DNA of 11,801 nucleotides from JAYXXU01 sp049301135 (GCA_049301135.1 JBAQKP010000281.1:1-11801), one strand, 5' to 3'. Positions 1 through 7,251 are shown, counted from the first letter of the stretch. Translations and numbers: made by a program. The notes: generated from the letters alone by a model not told the origin.

Positions 1-1050
1 GCGCTGGGCATTCATGGCATGCAGTTGCTGGTGGTCAGTGATGTGGTACGCCAGTATGTGCTGTGGCAAGCGACTGCTGAACGGTTACGCCTACTGGGGA
101 GCTTGCGTGATGTGCAGGCGCAGACCCTCAAGCTGACTGAGCGCCGTTATCGGGAAGGTTTGACCAGTCAGTTTGAGTTGACCCTCGCGCAAGCCGAACT
201 GTCCAACTTAGAGGCGCAATTGCCTGCACTGTCCAATCTGCTGCAAGTAACGCAGAATCGGTTGGCGATTTTAACTGGCCAAAATCCCAGCGCCGCCAGC
301 GTGACGCTCACCGCCAAAGCCGTGAGCGAGTGGCCGCAACAATTGGAGATTCAAGCCGGTCAACCGATTGAGTTGTTACAACGGCGGCCAGATCTGCAAG
401 CGGCTGAACGGCAACTGCGCGCAGCCAATGCCACACTCGCCGCCGCGCAGGCCGAGCGCTTTCCCAAGCTGATGATCAGTGCGATTTGGGGGCAACAAAA
501 ACTCAGCTTGAATGGGCTCGGCTTGGCCGCTTCCCCATACAGTAATGCCGCGTTGGCCTTTAGTCAGCCGCTGCTGAATCGTGCGGCGATTCACGCCAAC
601 ATCGAGGTCAAAACCGCTGCCGAACAAATCGCCGTGACCCAATATGAAAAGACGATTTTGACCGCATTAGAGCAGGTCGAAAACAGTCTGGCTGCGCAGC
701 AGTTTGAGCAACAGCGTTTTACCCAACTCAACCAAACTGTACAGACCCGTCAGCAATCACGCCGCCATGCCGAATCGTTGTACCGTGAGGGTTTGACCGG
801 ATTACTGCCCTTACTGGATGTGCAGCGTAGCGTGGTCGCCGCCGAACTCGGCCTACTGGATAGCCGTAGTCAGCGTTGGCTCAACGCGGTGAACCTGTAC
901 CAAGCGTTGGGTGGTGGTTGGCAAGCCTTGCCCGCACCTGCTGCACAACAAACAACGCCTACACAGCAGCAAGCGCCTGCACCCCAAAACACACCTTCTT
1001 TATCCAAGCCGACCAGTCGCCAGACTGCGGTCAGTGTTGGGGAGTCTTAA
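1..1050 (+). CDS. Outer-membrane efflux channel, TolC/OprM (NodT) family; 5' end cut by window
   Basis: This is the outer-membrane channel subunit of a tripartite efflux pump; it forms a trimeric beta-barrel plus periplasmic alpha-barrel through which the pump expels drugs. The reading frame is open from base 1, so the ATG at 19 is internal and the signal peptide and roughly the first 100 or more residues are missing; 349 residues remain. Two OEP-type repeats are visible. The first is helical, with the RRYREGLTSQFELTLAQAEL segment near residue 50. The second begins with the RRPDLQAAERQLRAANA signature typical of the OprM/NodT group and carries a matching YREGLTGLLPLLDVQ segment near residue 261. 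The last 39 residues (931-1047), after the usual LGGGW end, form a Q/P/T/A-rich low-complexity tail. The adaptor gene starts 2 bases after the stop. Family assignment is firm; substrate is not visible. Confidence 0.93.
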   Translation, partial: ALGIHGMQLLVVSDVVRQYVLWQATAERLRLLGSLRDVQAQTLKLTERRYREGLTSQFELTLAQAELSNLEAQLPALSNLLQVTQNRLAILTGQNPSAASVTLTAKAVSEWPQQLEIQAGQPIELLQRRPDLQAAERQLRAANATLAAAQAERFPKLMISAIWGQQKLSLNGLGLAASPYSNAALAFSQPLLNRAAIHANIEVKTAAEQIAVTQYEKTILTALEQVENSLAAQQFEQQRFTQLNQTVQTRQQSRRHAESLYREGLTGLLPLLDVQRSVVAAELGLLDSRSQRWLNAVNLYQALGGGWQALPAPAAQQTTPTQQQAPAPQNTPSLSKPTSRQTAVSVGES

Positions 1051-1052
1051 TC

Positions 1053-2225
1053 ATGTCTTCAGTGTTCTATCGTTCATCGACTTCCCCGCATGCGTCACAA
1101 CGCTGTCATCAGTCGGCCACGTCGCGTGGTTTTGCGCTGAGTAGTACCGTATTTGTATTGTTATCCGTGCTGCTGTTAACCGGTTGTAAAGAGCCGGTTG
1201 AGCCGACAGCTACGCCACCGCAGCCGGTCTTGGTCAGTGTGGTGCGCCAGCAAAGCACTGATTCGGCACGGCAGTTTAGCGCGGTGGTTGAAGCACGGGA
1301 TGAAACCCGTCTGGGCTTTCGGGCTGCCGGTAAAGTGACCCAGCGTCAAGCCGAGGTTGGCCAGCAGGTGCAAGCCGGTCAGGTGTTGGCCACCTTAGAC
1401 GTGAATGACTACCAACTGGCGGTGACGGCGGCTGCCGATCAACTGCGGGCTGCGCAAGTCGATGCCAAACAACAACGCGCTGATGCGGAACGTCTAGCAC
1501 GCTTGCTGAAAGACGGCTCAGTCGGGCAGGCCGATACTGAGCGGCAACGGGCGCGGGCAGATGCGGCAGACGCATTAGAGGCACAAGCCGCCAGTCAGTT
1601 GAATCTGGCCAAAAACCGTGCCGGTTATACCGAATTGACTGCACCCTTTGGTGGGGTGATTACCGCGATTTCGTTTGAAACTGGCCAAATCGTTGCTGAA
1701 GGCCAGCCCGTGCTGACGATTGCCCGCGACGGTGGTCTGGATGTGGTGGTCGATCTACCCGAACAATGGGTGACGGCGTTGCGTCAGCAGCAGGCCAGCG
1801 TGACTCGCTGGAACAGCACAGACGCACCGATTCCGGTCAGGTTGCGTGAGCTTGCGCCGATGGCTAACCCACAAACCCGTACCTATCGCGCCAAATTTAG
1901 TGGCATTCCGAGTGATTGGCGCTTGGGGATGACCGCCCAGTTACGCCTGACTGAACCGCAGCAACAGGGCATCGCGGCTGAATTACCGGCCTCCAGTCTG
2001 ATGCAGCGTGGTGGTGAACAGTCATTTGTGTGGGTGGTCAGCAGCAAAGGCAGCCTGAGTGCCAAGCCGGTGCAGGTTTTGCGCTACGGGCAAAATAGCG
2101 TTTGGCTGACTGGCCTGACTGATGGTGAGCAAGTGGTGTCGGTCGGCGGCCAAAAACTCGATGCGGCGATGCAAGTCCGTGCGCTGGTACGGCCAGCCCA
2201 GATCGGCATGGAGCAACAGCCATGA
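1053..2225 (+). CDS. RND efflux periplasmic adaptor (membrane fusion) lipoprotein, TriA/TriB-like
   Basis: The adaptor links the inner-membrane RND pump to the outer-membrane channel. I start it at the ATG at 1053, two bases after the channel stop, because GGGGAG at 1039-1044 lies 8 bases upstream; a longer frame from 876 would overlap the channel gene without need. The product is 390 residues. It has an unusually long polar n-region, then a hydrophobic stretch (about 27-41) ending in the lipobox L42-T43-G44-C45, so it should be lipid-anchored with its bulk in the periplasm. The order is standard: first half-lipoyl segment (about 86-116, LGFRAAGKV and EVGQQVQAGQVLATLD), Ala/Gln-rich coiled-coil hairpin (about 121-190), second lipoyl half (TELTAPFGGVI, about 193-203), then beta-barrel and membrane-proximal regions. 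Its stop overlaps the pump start (ATGA). Only one adaptor is seen, whereas TriABC uses two; a second could lie upstream of the window. Confidence 0.93.
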   Translation: MSSVFYRSSTSPHASQRCHQSATSRGFALSSTVFVLLSVLLLTGCKEPVEPTATPPQPVLVSVVRQQSTDSARQFSAVVEARDETRLGFRAAGKVTQRQAEVGQQVQAGQVLATLDVNDYQLAVTAAADQLRAAQVDAKQQRADAERLARLLKDGSVGQADTERQRARADAADALEAQAASQLNLAKNRAGYTELTAPFGGVITAISFETGQIVAEGQPVLTIARDGGLDVVVDLPEQWVTALRQQQASVTRWNSTDAPIPVRLRELAPMANPQTRTYRAKFSGIPSDWRLGMTAQLRLTEPQQQGIAAELPASSLMQRGGEQSFVWVVSSKGSLSAKPVQVLRYGQNSVWLTGLTDGEQVVSVGGQKLDAAMQVRALVRPAQIGMEQQP

Positions 2226-5200
2226 GTGAGCCGAATAGTCAGTTTGAAAATCCTGAATTGAAAGATCCTAAGGTTACAGATCCGAAGTTTAAAGATACTG
2301 GATTTAACCTGTCGATCTGGGCAGTCAAAAATCCAGCGATTGTGATTTTTTTAATGCTCGCCAGTTTGCTCGGTGGTCTGTATAGCTTTATGCATCTGGG
2401 TCGGCAAGAAGATCCGAACTTTAACTCCGTGATCATGACTGCGGTGGTCGCGTGGCCGGGTGCTAGCACGCAAGAGGTACAAGACCAAGTGCTGAACCGG
2501 CTGGAACAAGCCATGCAAGAGCTGACTGGCGTCGATGCGGTGCGCAGCTTTGCACGGCAGGGCTACGGCGGCTTGACACTGGTGATGAAAGGCGGCATGA
2601 GTGGTGCAGAGCTAGAGGAGTCGTGGTATCAAACCCGCAAAAAAATCAATGATATCCGCCATCAATTGCCCGCTGGTGTGCAAGGGCCGTTTTTTAATGA
2701 TGAATACTCGGACGTGTATACCGCGCTGTTTGCCTTGCAAGCACCGGAACTCAGCGTCCAAGAGCTGAACGACTACAGCAGCCAACTGAAAAAACAACTG
2801 CAAAGCGTGCCACAAGTCGGCGCGGTGGATATTTTTGGCAAGCAAGCTGAACAAGTCGAAGTGGCATTTTCCAGTCGGCGCTTGGCGGCGCTCGGCTTGT
2901 CACCGCAGCAGATTTTTGCGGCGTTGTCACAACAAAACCAACTGAACCCGTCCGGTTCGGTCGATACCGACAGTGATCGGGTATTTGTACGGGTTGATGG
3001 CTCGCTGCGTAGCGTGGAAGACGTCGCCAATGTGCCGGTCAGTGCCGGTGGCCGCTTGCTGAAATTGTCCGATGTGGCGGACATCAGCTACAAAACCGCC
3101 GATCCGGCGGATTTTAAGATTCGTTATCAAGGCAGCCCAACCGTGGTGATCGGCATCACTTTGCAAAAACACGGCGATATTTTGGCCTTGGGTGAGGCTT
3201 TAGAGCAGCGGGTGACCCAAATCAAAGCCGAGATGCCGCTCGGGGTCAGTTTGACCCAAATCGCTGACCAATCGACTGTGGTGGAGGAGTCGATTTGGGA
3301 GTTTGAACAGGTGTTTTTGGAAGCATTGGGCATTGTGCTGCTGGTGTGTTTTGTTGCACTCGGTTGGCGCACTGGCTTGATTGTGGCGGCGTCCGTGCCG
3401 TTGGTGTTGGGCTTGGTCGCGATGGTGATGTATAGCGTCGGCTGGCAGTTGGATCGGATTAGCTTGGGCGCGTTAATCATCGCGCTGGGCTTGCTGGTCG
3501 ATGATGCGATTATTGCGGTCGAGATGATGGTGGTGAAGCTTGAGGAGGGCTGGGATCGAGTCAGCGCGGCGGGTTATGCCTATACCTCGACTGCGTTTCC
3601 GATGCTGACCGGTACGATGATCACCGTGGCGGGATTTATGCCGGTCGGTTTTGCCAAATCGACCTCGGGCGAATATGCCGGTGGGATTTTTTGGGTGGTC
3701 GGTACAGCGCTGATCGTGTCGTGGCTGGTGGCGGTGATTTTTATCCCGTATCTGGGCACACGGATGCTACCAAAAAATCTCGCTACTAAAGTCCAGCACG
3801 ATCCGTATGATCGACCGCTGTACCGCCGCTTTCGTCGCTTGGTGGCGTGGTCGATTCGCTATCGGGTGCTGGTGTTATCGGCGACCGCAGGGCTGTTTGT
3901 GGTGGCGATTGTCGGCATGGGCTTGGTACAGCAGCAGTTTTTCCCGACTGCGTCACGGCCAGAGCTGCTGGTTGAGCTGCGTATGAAAGAAGGTGCAGCG
4001 TTTGCCGCGACTGAAGCCGAGGTGAAGCGACTGGAGCAGGTGTTGGCCAAAGATCCTGATGTGAATTATTTCACCAGTTATATCGGCCAAAGTACGCCAC
4101 GCTTTTTCTTGTCATTGTCGCCGGAATTACCAAATCCCAACTATGCACAAATCGTGGTGATGACCGACACGATGGTTGAGCGTGAGGCAGTGCGTGGTCG
4201 GCTGATGCAGATTTTTGAGGACAATCTTCAGTTTCCGGCGGTGCGTGGACGGGTGACCCGTTTGGAGTTTGGCCCGCCGGTCGGTTTTCCAGTGCAGTTT
4301 CGGGTGATGGGGCCTGATGTCGATCAGATCCGTCAGATTGCCGAGCAAGTGCGTGATGAGGTGCGCAAAAGCCCGCTGGTACGCGACACGCAACTGGAGT
4401 GGAACGAGCAAGCGCGTAGTCTGAATATTCGGATTGATCAGGACAAAGTCCGGCTGCTCGGGCTGTCGAGTACCGATGTCGCCAATACCGTGCAAGCAGT
4501 ACTGTCTGGTGCGCCGGTCAGTCAGATTCGGCGCGGTGAGGAGCTGGTCAGTGTGGTGGTGCGTGCCACGCCGGATGAGCGGCAGCAACTGGATCAGTTG
4601 GATGCGATTAATCTGTTTAGTGCCAGTGGTGCGGTCGTGCCGTTGTCACAAGTGGCGACTATTGAGCCGAGTTTTGAGGAGCCGGTGTTGTGGCGGCGCA
4701 ACCGCGATATGGTGCTGACCGTGCGCAGTGATGTGGCCGATGGTGTGCAAGGTCCATATGCGTCACAGCAGATCATGAAGACGCTACAGCCGATCATCGA
4801 GCGTTTGCCGGTCGGCTATCGGGTCGAAATGGGCGGCGCAATTGAAGAAAGCAGCAAAGCCAATGAAGCGATTGGCAAAGTATTTCCTTCGATGCTGTTG
4901 GTGATGCTGTTTTTCTTGATGCTGCAAGTACAGAGTTTTGCGCGGATGGGCTTGGTGTTGTTGACTGCGCCGTTGGGGATTATCGGGGTGGTGCCGGCCT
5001 TGCTGTTGTTTGGTGCGCCGTTTGGCTTTGTGGCCTTGCTGGGGGTGATTGCCTTAAGCGGCATGATCATGCGCAACTCGGTGATCTTGGTGGTGCAGAT
5101 CGACCAAGAGATTCGCGAAGGCCGCACGCCGTGGGATGCGGTGATTGAAGCGACGGTGCGGCGGGCGCGGCCGGTGATTTTGACTGCGGCGGCGGCGGTG

Positions 5201-5356
5201 CTGGCGATGATTCCGCTGTCGTCAAGTGTGTTCTGGGGGCCGATGGCGATTGCGATCATGGGCGGGCTGTTGATTGCGACGGGATTGACCTTGTTGTTTG
5301 TACCGGCGCTGTATGCCTTGTGGTTTAAGGTGAAACCGCCGGTACACGCGGTATAA
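2222..5356 (+). CDS. RND multidrug efflux transporter, HAE-1 family, TriC/MexK-like
   Basis: This is the inner-membrane pump, a proton/drug antiporter that should act as a trimer with the two upstream products. The ATG at 2222 overlaps the adaptor stop and has GGAG at 2210-2213. At 1044 residues it is full length for the family, with two transmembrane-plus-periplasmic-loop halves. Visible marks are LGRQEDPNF after TM1, the FNDEYSDVYTALFALQAP loop resembling TriC, and GLLVDDAII in TM4, with D427 and D428 matching AcrB D407/D408. In TM10 the AcrB Lys940 position is read as R951 (motif MIMRNSVILV), and R983 in the RARP motif matches the conserved TM11 arginine region. The N-terminus has an extra polar stretch of about 27 residues with a pentapeptide repeat before the usual FNLSIWA start. 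Family placement is firm; TriC-likeness is from remembered motifs, so the substrate (triclosan-type biocides or others) is only inferred. Confidence 0.95.
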   Translation: MSEPNSQFENPELKDPKVTDPKFKDTGFNLSIWAVKNPAIVIFLMLASLLGGLYSFMHLGRQEDPNFNSVIMTAVVAWPGASTQEVQDQVLNRLEQAMQELTGVDAVRSFARQGYGGLTLVMKGGMSGAELEESWYQTRKKINDIRHQLPAGVQGPFFNDEYSDVYTALFALQAPELSVQELNDYSSQLKKQLQSVPQVGAVDIFGKQAEQVEVAFSSRRLAALGLSPQQIFAALSQQNQLNPSGSVDTDSDRVFVRVDGSLRSVEDVANVPVSAGGRLLKLSDVADISYKTADPADFKIRYQGSPTVVIGITLQKHGDILALGEALEQRVTQIKAEMPLGVSLTQIADQSTVVEESIWEFEQVFLEALGIVLLVCFVALGWRTGLIVAASVPLVLGLVAMVMYSVGWQLDRISLGALIIALGLLVDDAIIAVEMMVVKLEEGWDRVSAAGYAYTSTAFPMLTGTMITVAGFMPVGFAKSTSGEYAGGIFWVVGTALIVSWLVAVIFIPYLGTRMLPKNLATKVQHDPYDRPLYRRFRRLVAWSIRYRVLVLSATAGLFVVAIVGMGLVQQQFFPTASRPELLVELRMKEGAAFAATEAEVKRLEQVLAKDPDVNYFTSYIGQSTPRFFLSLSPELPNPNYAQIVVMTDTMVEREAVRGRLMQIFEDNLQFPAVRGRVTRLEFGPPVGFPVQFRVMGPDVDQIRQIAEQVRDEVRKSPLVRDTQLEWNEQARSLNIRIDQDKVRLLGLSSTDVANTVQAVLSGAPVSQIRRGEELVSVVVRATPDERQQLDQLDAINLFSASGAVVPLSQVATIEPSFEEPVLWRRNRDMVLTVRSDVADGVQGPYASQQIMKTLQPIIERLPVGYRVEMGGAIEESSKANEAIGKVFPSMLLVMLFFLMLQVQSFARMGLVLLTAPLGIIGVVPALLLFGAPFGFVALLGVIALSGMIMRNSVILVVQIDQEIREGRTPWDAVIEATVRRARPVILTAAAAVLAMIPLSSSVFWGPMAIAIMGGLLIATGLTLLFVPALYALWFKVKPPVHAV
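2243..2302 (+). repeat. Four-unit pentapeptide tandem repeat in the pump N-terminal extension
   Basis: Residues 8-27 of the RND pump read as four five-residue units: FENPE, LKDPK, VTDPK, FKDTG. Each unit is hydrophobic, variable, N/D, P or T, variable. The middle two units share DPK; at the DNA level the units are imperfect 15-bp repeats with a common aagatcc/cagatcc core. The stretch precedes the first membrane helix and should lie in the cytoplasm. It looks more AT-rich than the surrounding gene. Confidence 0.6.
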
Positions 5357-5357
5357 T
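5330..5357 (+). promoter_or_regulatory. Candidate sigma70-type promoter for the flavoprotein gene
   Basis: A perfect TATAAT at 5352-5357 overlaps the pump's TAA stop codon. GTGAAA at 5330-5335 gives a 4-of-6 match to TTGACA at a 16-base spacing. Transcription would begin about 17 bases before the ATG at 5381. The -10 match is exact but the -35 is weak, and the site lies in coding sequence, so chance is possible. If real, the flavoprotein gene can be expressed apart from the efflux operon. Confidence 0.4.
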
Positions 5358-5380
5358 CGAGGTTTTTGGTCGGACTGAGC

Positions 5381-6604
5381 ATGCAAACGATCAAAGTCGC
5401 GGTGATTGGTGCGGGTGCAGCCGGTCTGATGGCTGCCGAGGTGCTGTCGCAGGCCGGTGTGGCAGTCGATGTGTATGAACATAAGCCGTCAGCAGCGCGT
5501 AAGATCCTGATGGCCGGTAAAGGCGGGCTGAATATCACCCACAGTGAGGATTTGGCCGACTTTACCCAGCGTTACGATCAGCCAGACTGGTTGCAGCCGA
5601 TGCTTGACCGCTTCCCACCGAGCGAGATTGTGGCGTGGATGCAAGGTCTGGGCATCGACAGCTATGTCGGCACATCAGGGCGGGTGTTTCCGTCGGAGAT
5701 GAAGGCCGCGCCGCTGCTGCGGGCGTGGTTGGCACGGCTCAAAAACGACGGTGTGCAGTTTTTTTATCGGCATCGTTGGCTGGGTTGGGATGTGGCTGGT
5801 CAGCAGGTGTTTGCGCGTGCGGATGGTTCGCAGTTTAGCCAACACTACGCAGCGACGATTCTGGCGGTCGGTGGCGGTAGTTGGACGCGGCTCGGTTCAG
5901 ATGGTCAGGCGCTAGATTGGCTGGCACAGCGTGGGGTGGATCTAAAGCCATTACAAGCCTCGAACTGTGGGGTACAGGTGGTGTGGTCGCCGTTTGTGCA
6001 GGCGCTGGCCGGTCAACCGTTAAAGCGGGTGCAGGCATGGCTGACTGATGTTGCGCCGGTACTGTCGGATGCGATGCTGACTGAGTATGGGCTAGAAGGT
6101 GGCCTGTTGTACGCGTTATCACGACCGATTCGGCAGCAACTCAACACGCACGGGCAAGCTAAGATTTTTTTAGATGTATTGCCTAATATCAGCCAACCAG
6201 AGCTACAAGACCGTTTACAGCCGAAAGCCAAGCAATCCCAAGCCAATCTGTGGCGCAAGGCTGGACTCGATCCGGTTAAATCTGCGTTGATTCGAGAAAT
6301 TTTACCCAAGTCCGCATGGTCAGATCCGGTACAGGTGGCGGCGCTGGCCAAGCGTTTACCGATTACGATCCATGCGTTACAGCCGATGGATGAGGCGATC
6401 AGCACAGCGGGCGGTGTGCGACAATCGGCTGTGGATGCGCAGTTGATGCTGAAGCAACAAGCAGGTGTGTTTTGTTGTGGTGAGATGCTGGATTGGGATG
6501 CGCCGACCGGCGGCTATTTGCTGACTGCGTGTTTTGCCAGTGGTCGCTGGGCGGGGCATGGGGTGTTGGATTGGTTAAAGCGTTCAAATACGGCTCAAGT
6601 TTGA
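5381..6604 (+). CDS. FAD-dependent flavoprotein, PP_4765/TIGR03862 type (HI0933/YhiN superfamily)
   Basis: A cytoplasmic FAD-binding protein of 407 residues from the HI0933-like superfamily; its reaction is not known. The dinucleotide-binding fold starts at once (MQTIKVAVIGAGAAGL, glycines 10, 12, 15), with E33 placed to bind the adenosine ribose. It is followed by KILMAGKGGLNITHSE (about 41-56), the form typical of the PP_4765 subgroup, where other members of the superfamily read GGGRCN. The C-terminal GGYLLTACFASGRWAGHG closes the FAD site and is also characteristic. I choose the ATG at 5381; an in-frame TTG at 5366 would add five residues ahead of the nucleotide-binding strand and lacks a usable ribosome site. 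Even for 5381 the Shine-Dalgarno is weak (GGA at 5372-5374). It lies 24 bases after the pump stop in the same direction, and may have its own promoter. A functional tie to the efflux genes is unproven. Confidence 0.9.
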   Translation: MQTIKVAVIGAGAAGLMAAEVLSQAGVAVDVYEHKPSAARKILMAGKGGLNITHSEDLADFTQRYDQPDWLQPMLDRFPPSEIVAWMQGLGIDSYVGTSGRVFPSEMKAAPLLRAWLARLKNDGVQFFYRHRWLGWDVAGQQVFARADGSQFSQHYAATILAVGGGSWTRLGSDGQALDWLAQRGVDLKPLQASNCGVQVVWSPFVQALAGQPLKRVQAWLTDVAPVLSDAMLTEYGLEGGLLYALSRPIRQQLNTHGQAKIFLDVLPNISQPELQDRLQPKAKQSQANLWRKAGLDPVKSALIREILPKSAWSDPVQVAALAKRLPITIHALQPMDEAISTAGGVRQSAVDAQLMLKQQAGVFCCGEMLDWDAPTGGYLLTACFASGRWAGHGVLDWLKRSNTAQV

Positions 6605-6649
6605 GTCATAAATTTTCAATTTAGGCTGATTTTCGACGTTGTTCAGATT

Positions 6650-6693
6650 AAAAAAGCCAAAACCAACGATATATGCCGGTTTTGGCTTTTTTT
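6650..6693. terminator. Bidirectional intrinsic terminator between convergent genes
   Basis: A GCCAAAACC/GGTTTTGGC stem (6656-6664 with 6678-6686) encloses a 13-base loop. It is flanked by an A-run at 6650-6655 and a T-run at 6687-6693, so it gives a U-tract in either direction. It sits between the stop of the flavoprotein gene (plus) and the stop of the HopJ-domain gene (minus) and can serve both. The rest of 6605-6725 shows nothing else I can support. Confidence 0.88.
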
Positions 6694-6725
6694 ACAGCGA
6701 TATCGCAGCCAATGATAGCAGTGGC

Positions 6726-7103
6726 TTAAATCGCTTTTTGATCGACTGGCTTGGCCGCTGGCGGCTTGGCTTTCAGCACGTCACCTTTAAACGACACACC
6801 CGCCCAGCTGTATTTTTTAAACTGGCGGATATTTTGGTGATCCGTACCAATCGGATTGTTGATCACGGCTTTGTAATGCTCAGCAAACAGGCTTAACGTG
6901 TCAGCAGGGCTGAGGTTATGCAGCTTGGCAAACGCAAACACGCGGCAGCTACCGGCATTTTCGTTTTCGGCGTTATACAGCTTGCCATTGTTAAAGGCGG
7001 CCGGTGTATAGTAGTAGTGCTGATTGATATAATCTAGCACGTCTTCAAACTGTGCTTTGCCAGTTTGTACTGCATTGAGTAGGGCAGATACAGAGGTGAT
7101 CAT
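6726..7103 (-). CDS. HopJ-domain (HopJ type III effector family) small protein
   Basis: A 125-residue protein of the HopJ family, named after a Pseudomonas syringae type III effector but widespread as a housekeeping-like protein in bacteria without that system; its biochemical role is unknown. The family pattern is clear: FEDVLDYINQHYYYTPAAF (about 19-37), then NENAGSCRVFAFAKL (about 47-61), and GTDHQNIRQF (about 86-95). The C-terminal tail (about 106-125) is Lys/Ala/Pro-rich and follows the domain. I start at the ATG at 7103 because GGAG (complement of 7110-7113) lies 6 bases upstream; an in-frame GTG at 7115 would overlap that ribosome site. There is no signal peptide or membrane segment, and no secretion-system gene nearby, so a cytoplasmic location is likely. 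It is divergent from the reductase gene and shares a 148-bp spacer with it. Confidence 0.9.
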   Translation of the reverse strand: MITSVSALLNAVQTGKAQFEDVLDYINQHYYYTPAAFNNGKLYNAENENAGSCRVFAFAKLHNLSPADTLSLFAEHYKAVINNPIGTDHQNIRQFKKYSWAGVSFKGDVLKAKPPAAKPVDQKAI

Positions 7104-7109
7104 CACAGA

Positions 7110-7113
7110 CTCC
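7110..7113 (-). promoter_or_regulatory. Ribosome binding site that fixes the HopJ-domain start
   Basis: On the minus strand GGAG stands 6 bases before the ATG at 7103. It lies inside the region that a longer GTG start at 7115 would translate, so it favours the shorter protein, which also begins close to the usual start of the domain. Confidence 0.8.
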
Positions 7114-7133
7114 ACAACAATAAAAAAGCAATC

Positions 7134-7170
7134 GCCGCTAGTTTAGACCAAGCCGCTAGTCTGGCCTAGT
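7134..7170. repeat. Direct repeats GCCGCTAGT and CTAGT cluster in divergent spacer
   Basis: GCCGCTAGT occurs at 7134-7142 and again, exactly, at 7152-7160, an 18-base period. A third CTAGT follows at 7166-7170. The cluster abuts the inverted repeat at 7171-7186 between divergent genes. It may be a binding site for a regulator; no specific factor is recognised. Confidence 0.5.
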
Positions 7171-7186
7171 GTTCTCGCATGAGAAC
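7171..7186. promoter_or_regulatory. Inverted repeat GTTCTC-GCAT-GAGAAC, candidate operator
   Basis: The arms GTTCTC (7171-7176) and GAGAAC (7181-7186) are perfectly complementary around a 4-base centre. With no T-run after it, this is not a terminator. Its place between the divergent HopJ-domain and reductase genes, 66 bases before the reductase start, suits an operator for a dimeric repressor or activator. No regulator gene is in the window, and no convincing -35/-10 pair could be assigned on either strand. Confidence 0.5.
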
Positions 7187-7251
7187 TGCAAAATATGCCA
7201 GAAGATTTTGATCAATAGCATCCAGTTCACGGGTATGGAGGATAGAGCAAC

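Noticed and set aside
876..1052. Longer start for the adaptor gene, overlapping the channel gene
   Set aside because: The ATG at 1053 has GGGGAG at ideal spacing and leads into a lipoprotein signal; the extra upstream residues would be translated out of frame from real channel coding sequence.
5366..5380. TTG start for the flavoprotein
   Set aside because: It adds five residues before the nucleotide-binding strand and the only GAGG is 3 bases away, too close to be used.
4816..5538. Long antisense open frame of 240 codons under the pump and flavoprotein genes
   Set aside because: It spans two real genes on the opposite strand, has a low-complexity Thr/Ile/Ala/Pro composition and no recognisable domain; it is a product of codon bias.
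6639..6896. Plus-strand open frame over the terminator and the HopJ-domain gene
   Set aside because: It begins at the terminator and runs antisense to a well-supported conserved gene.
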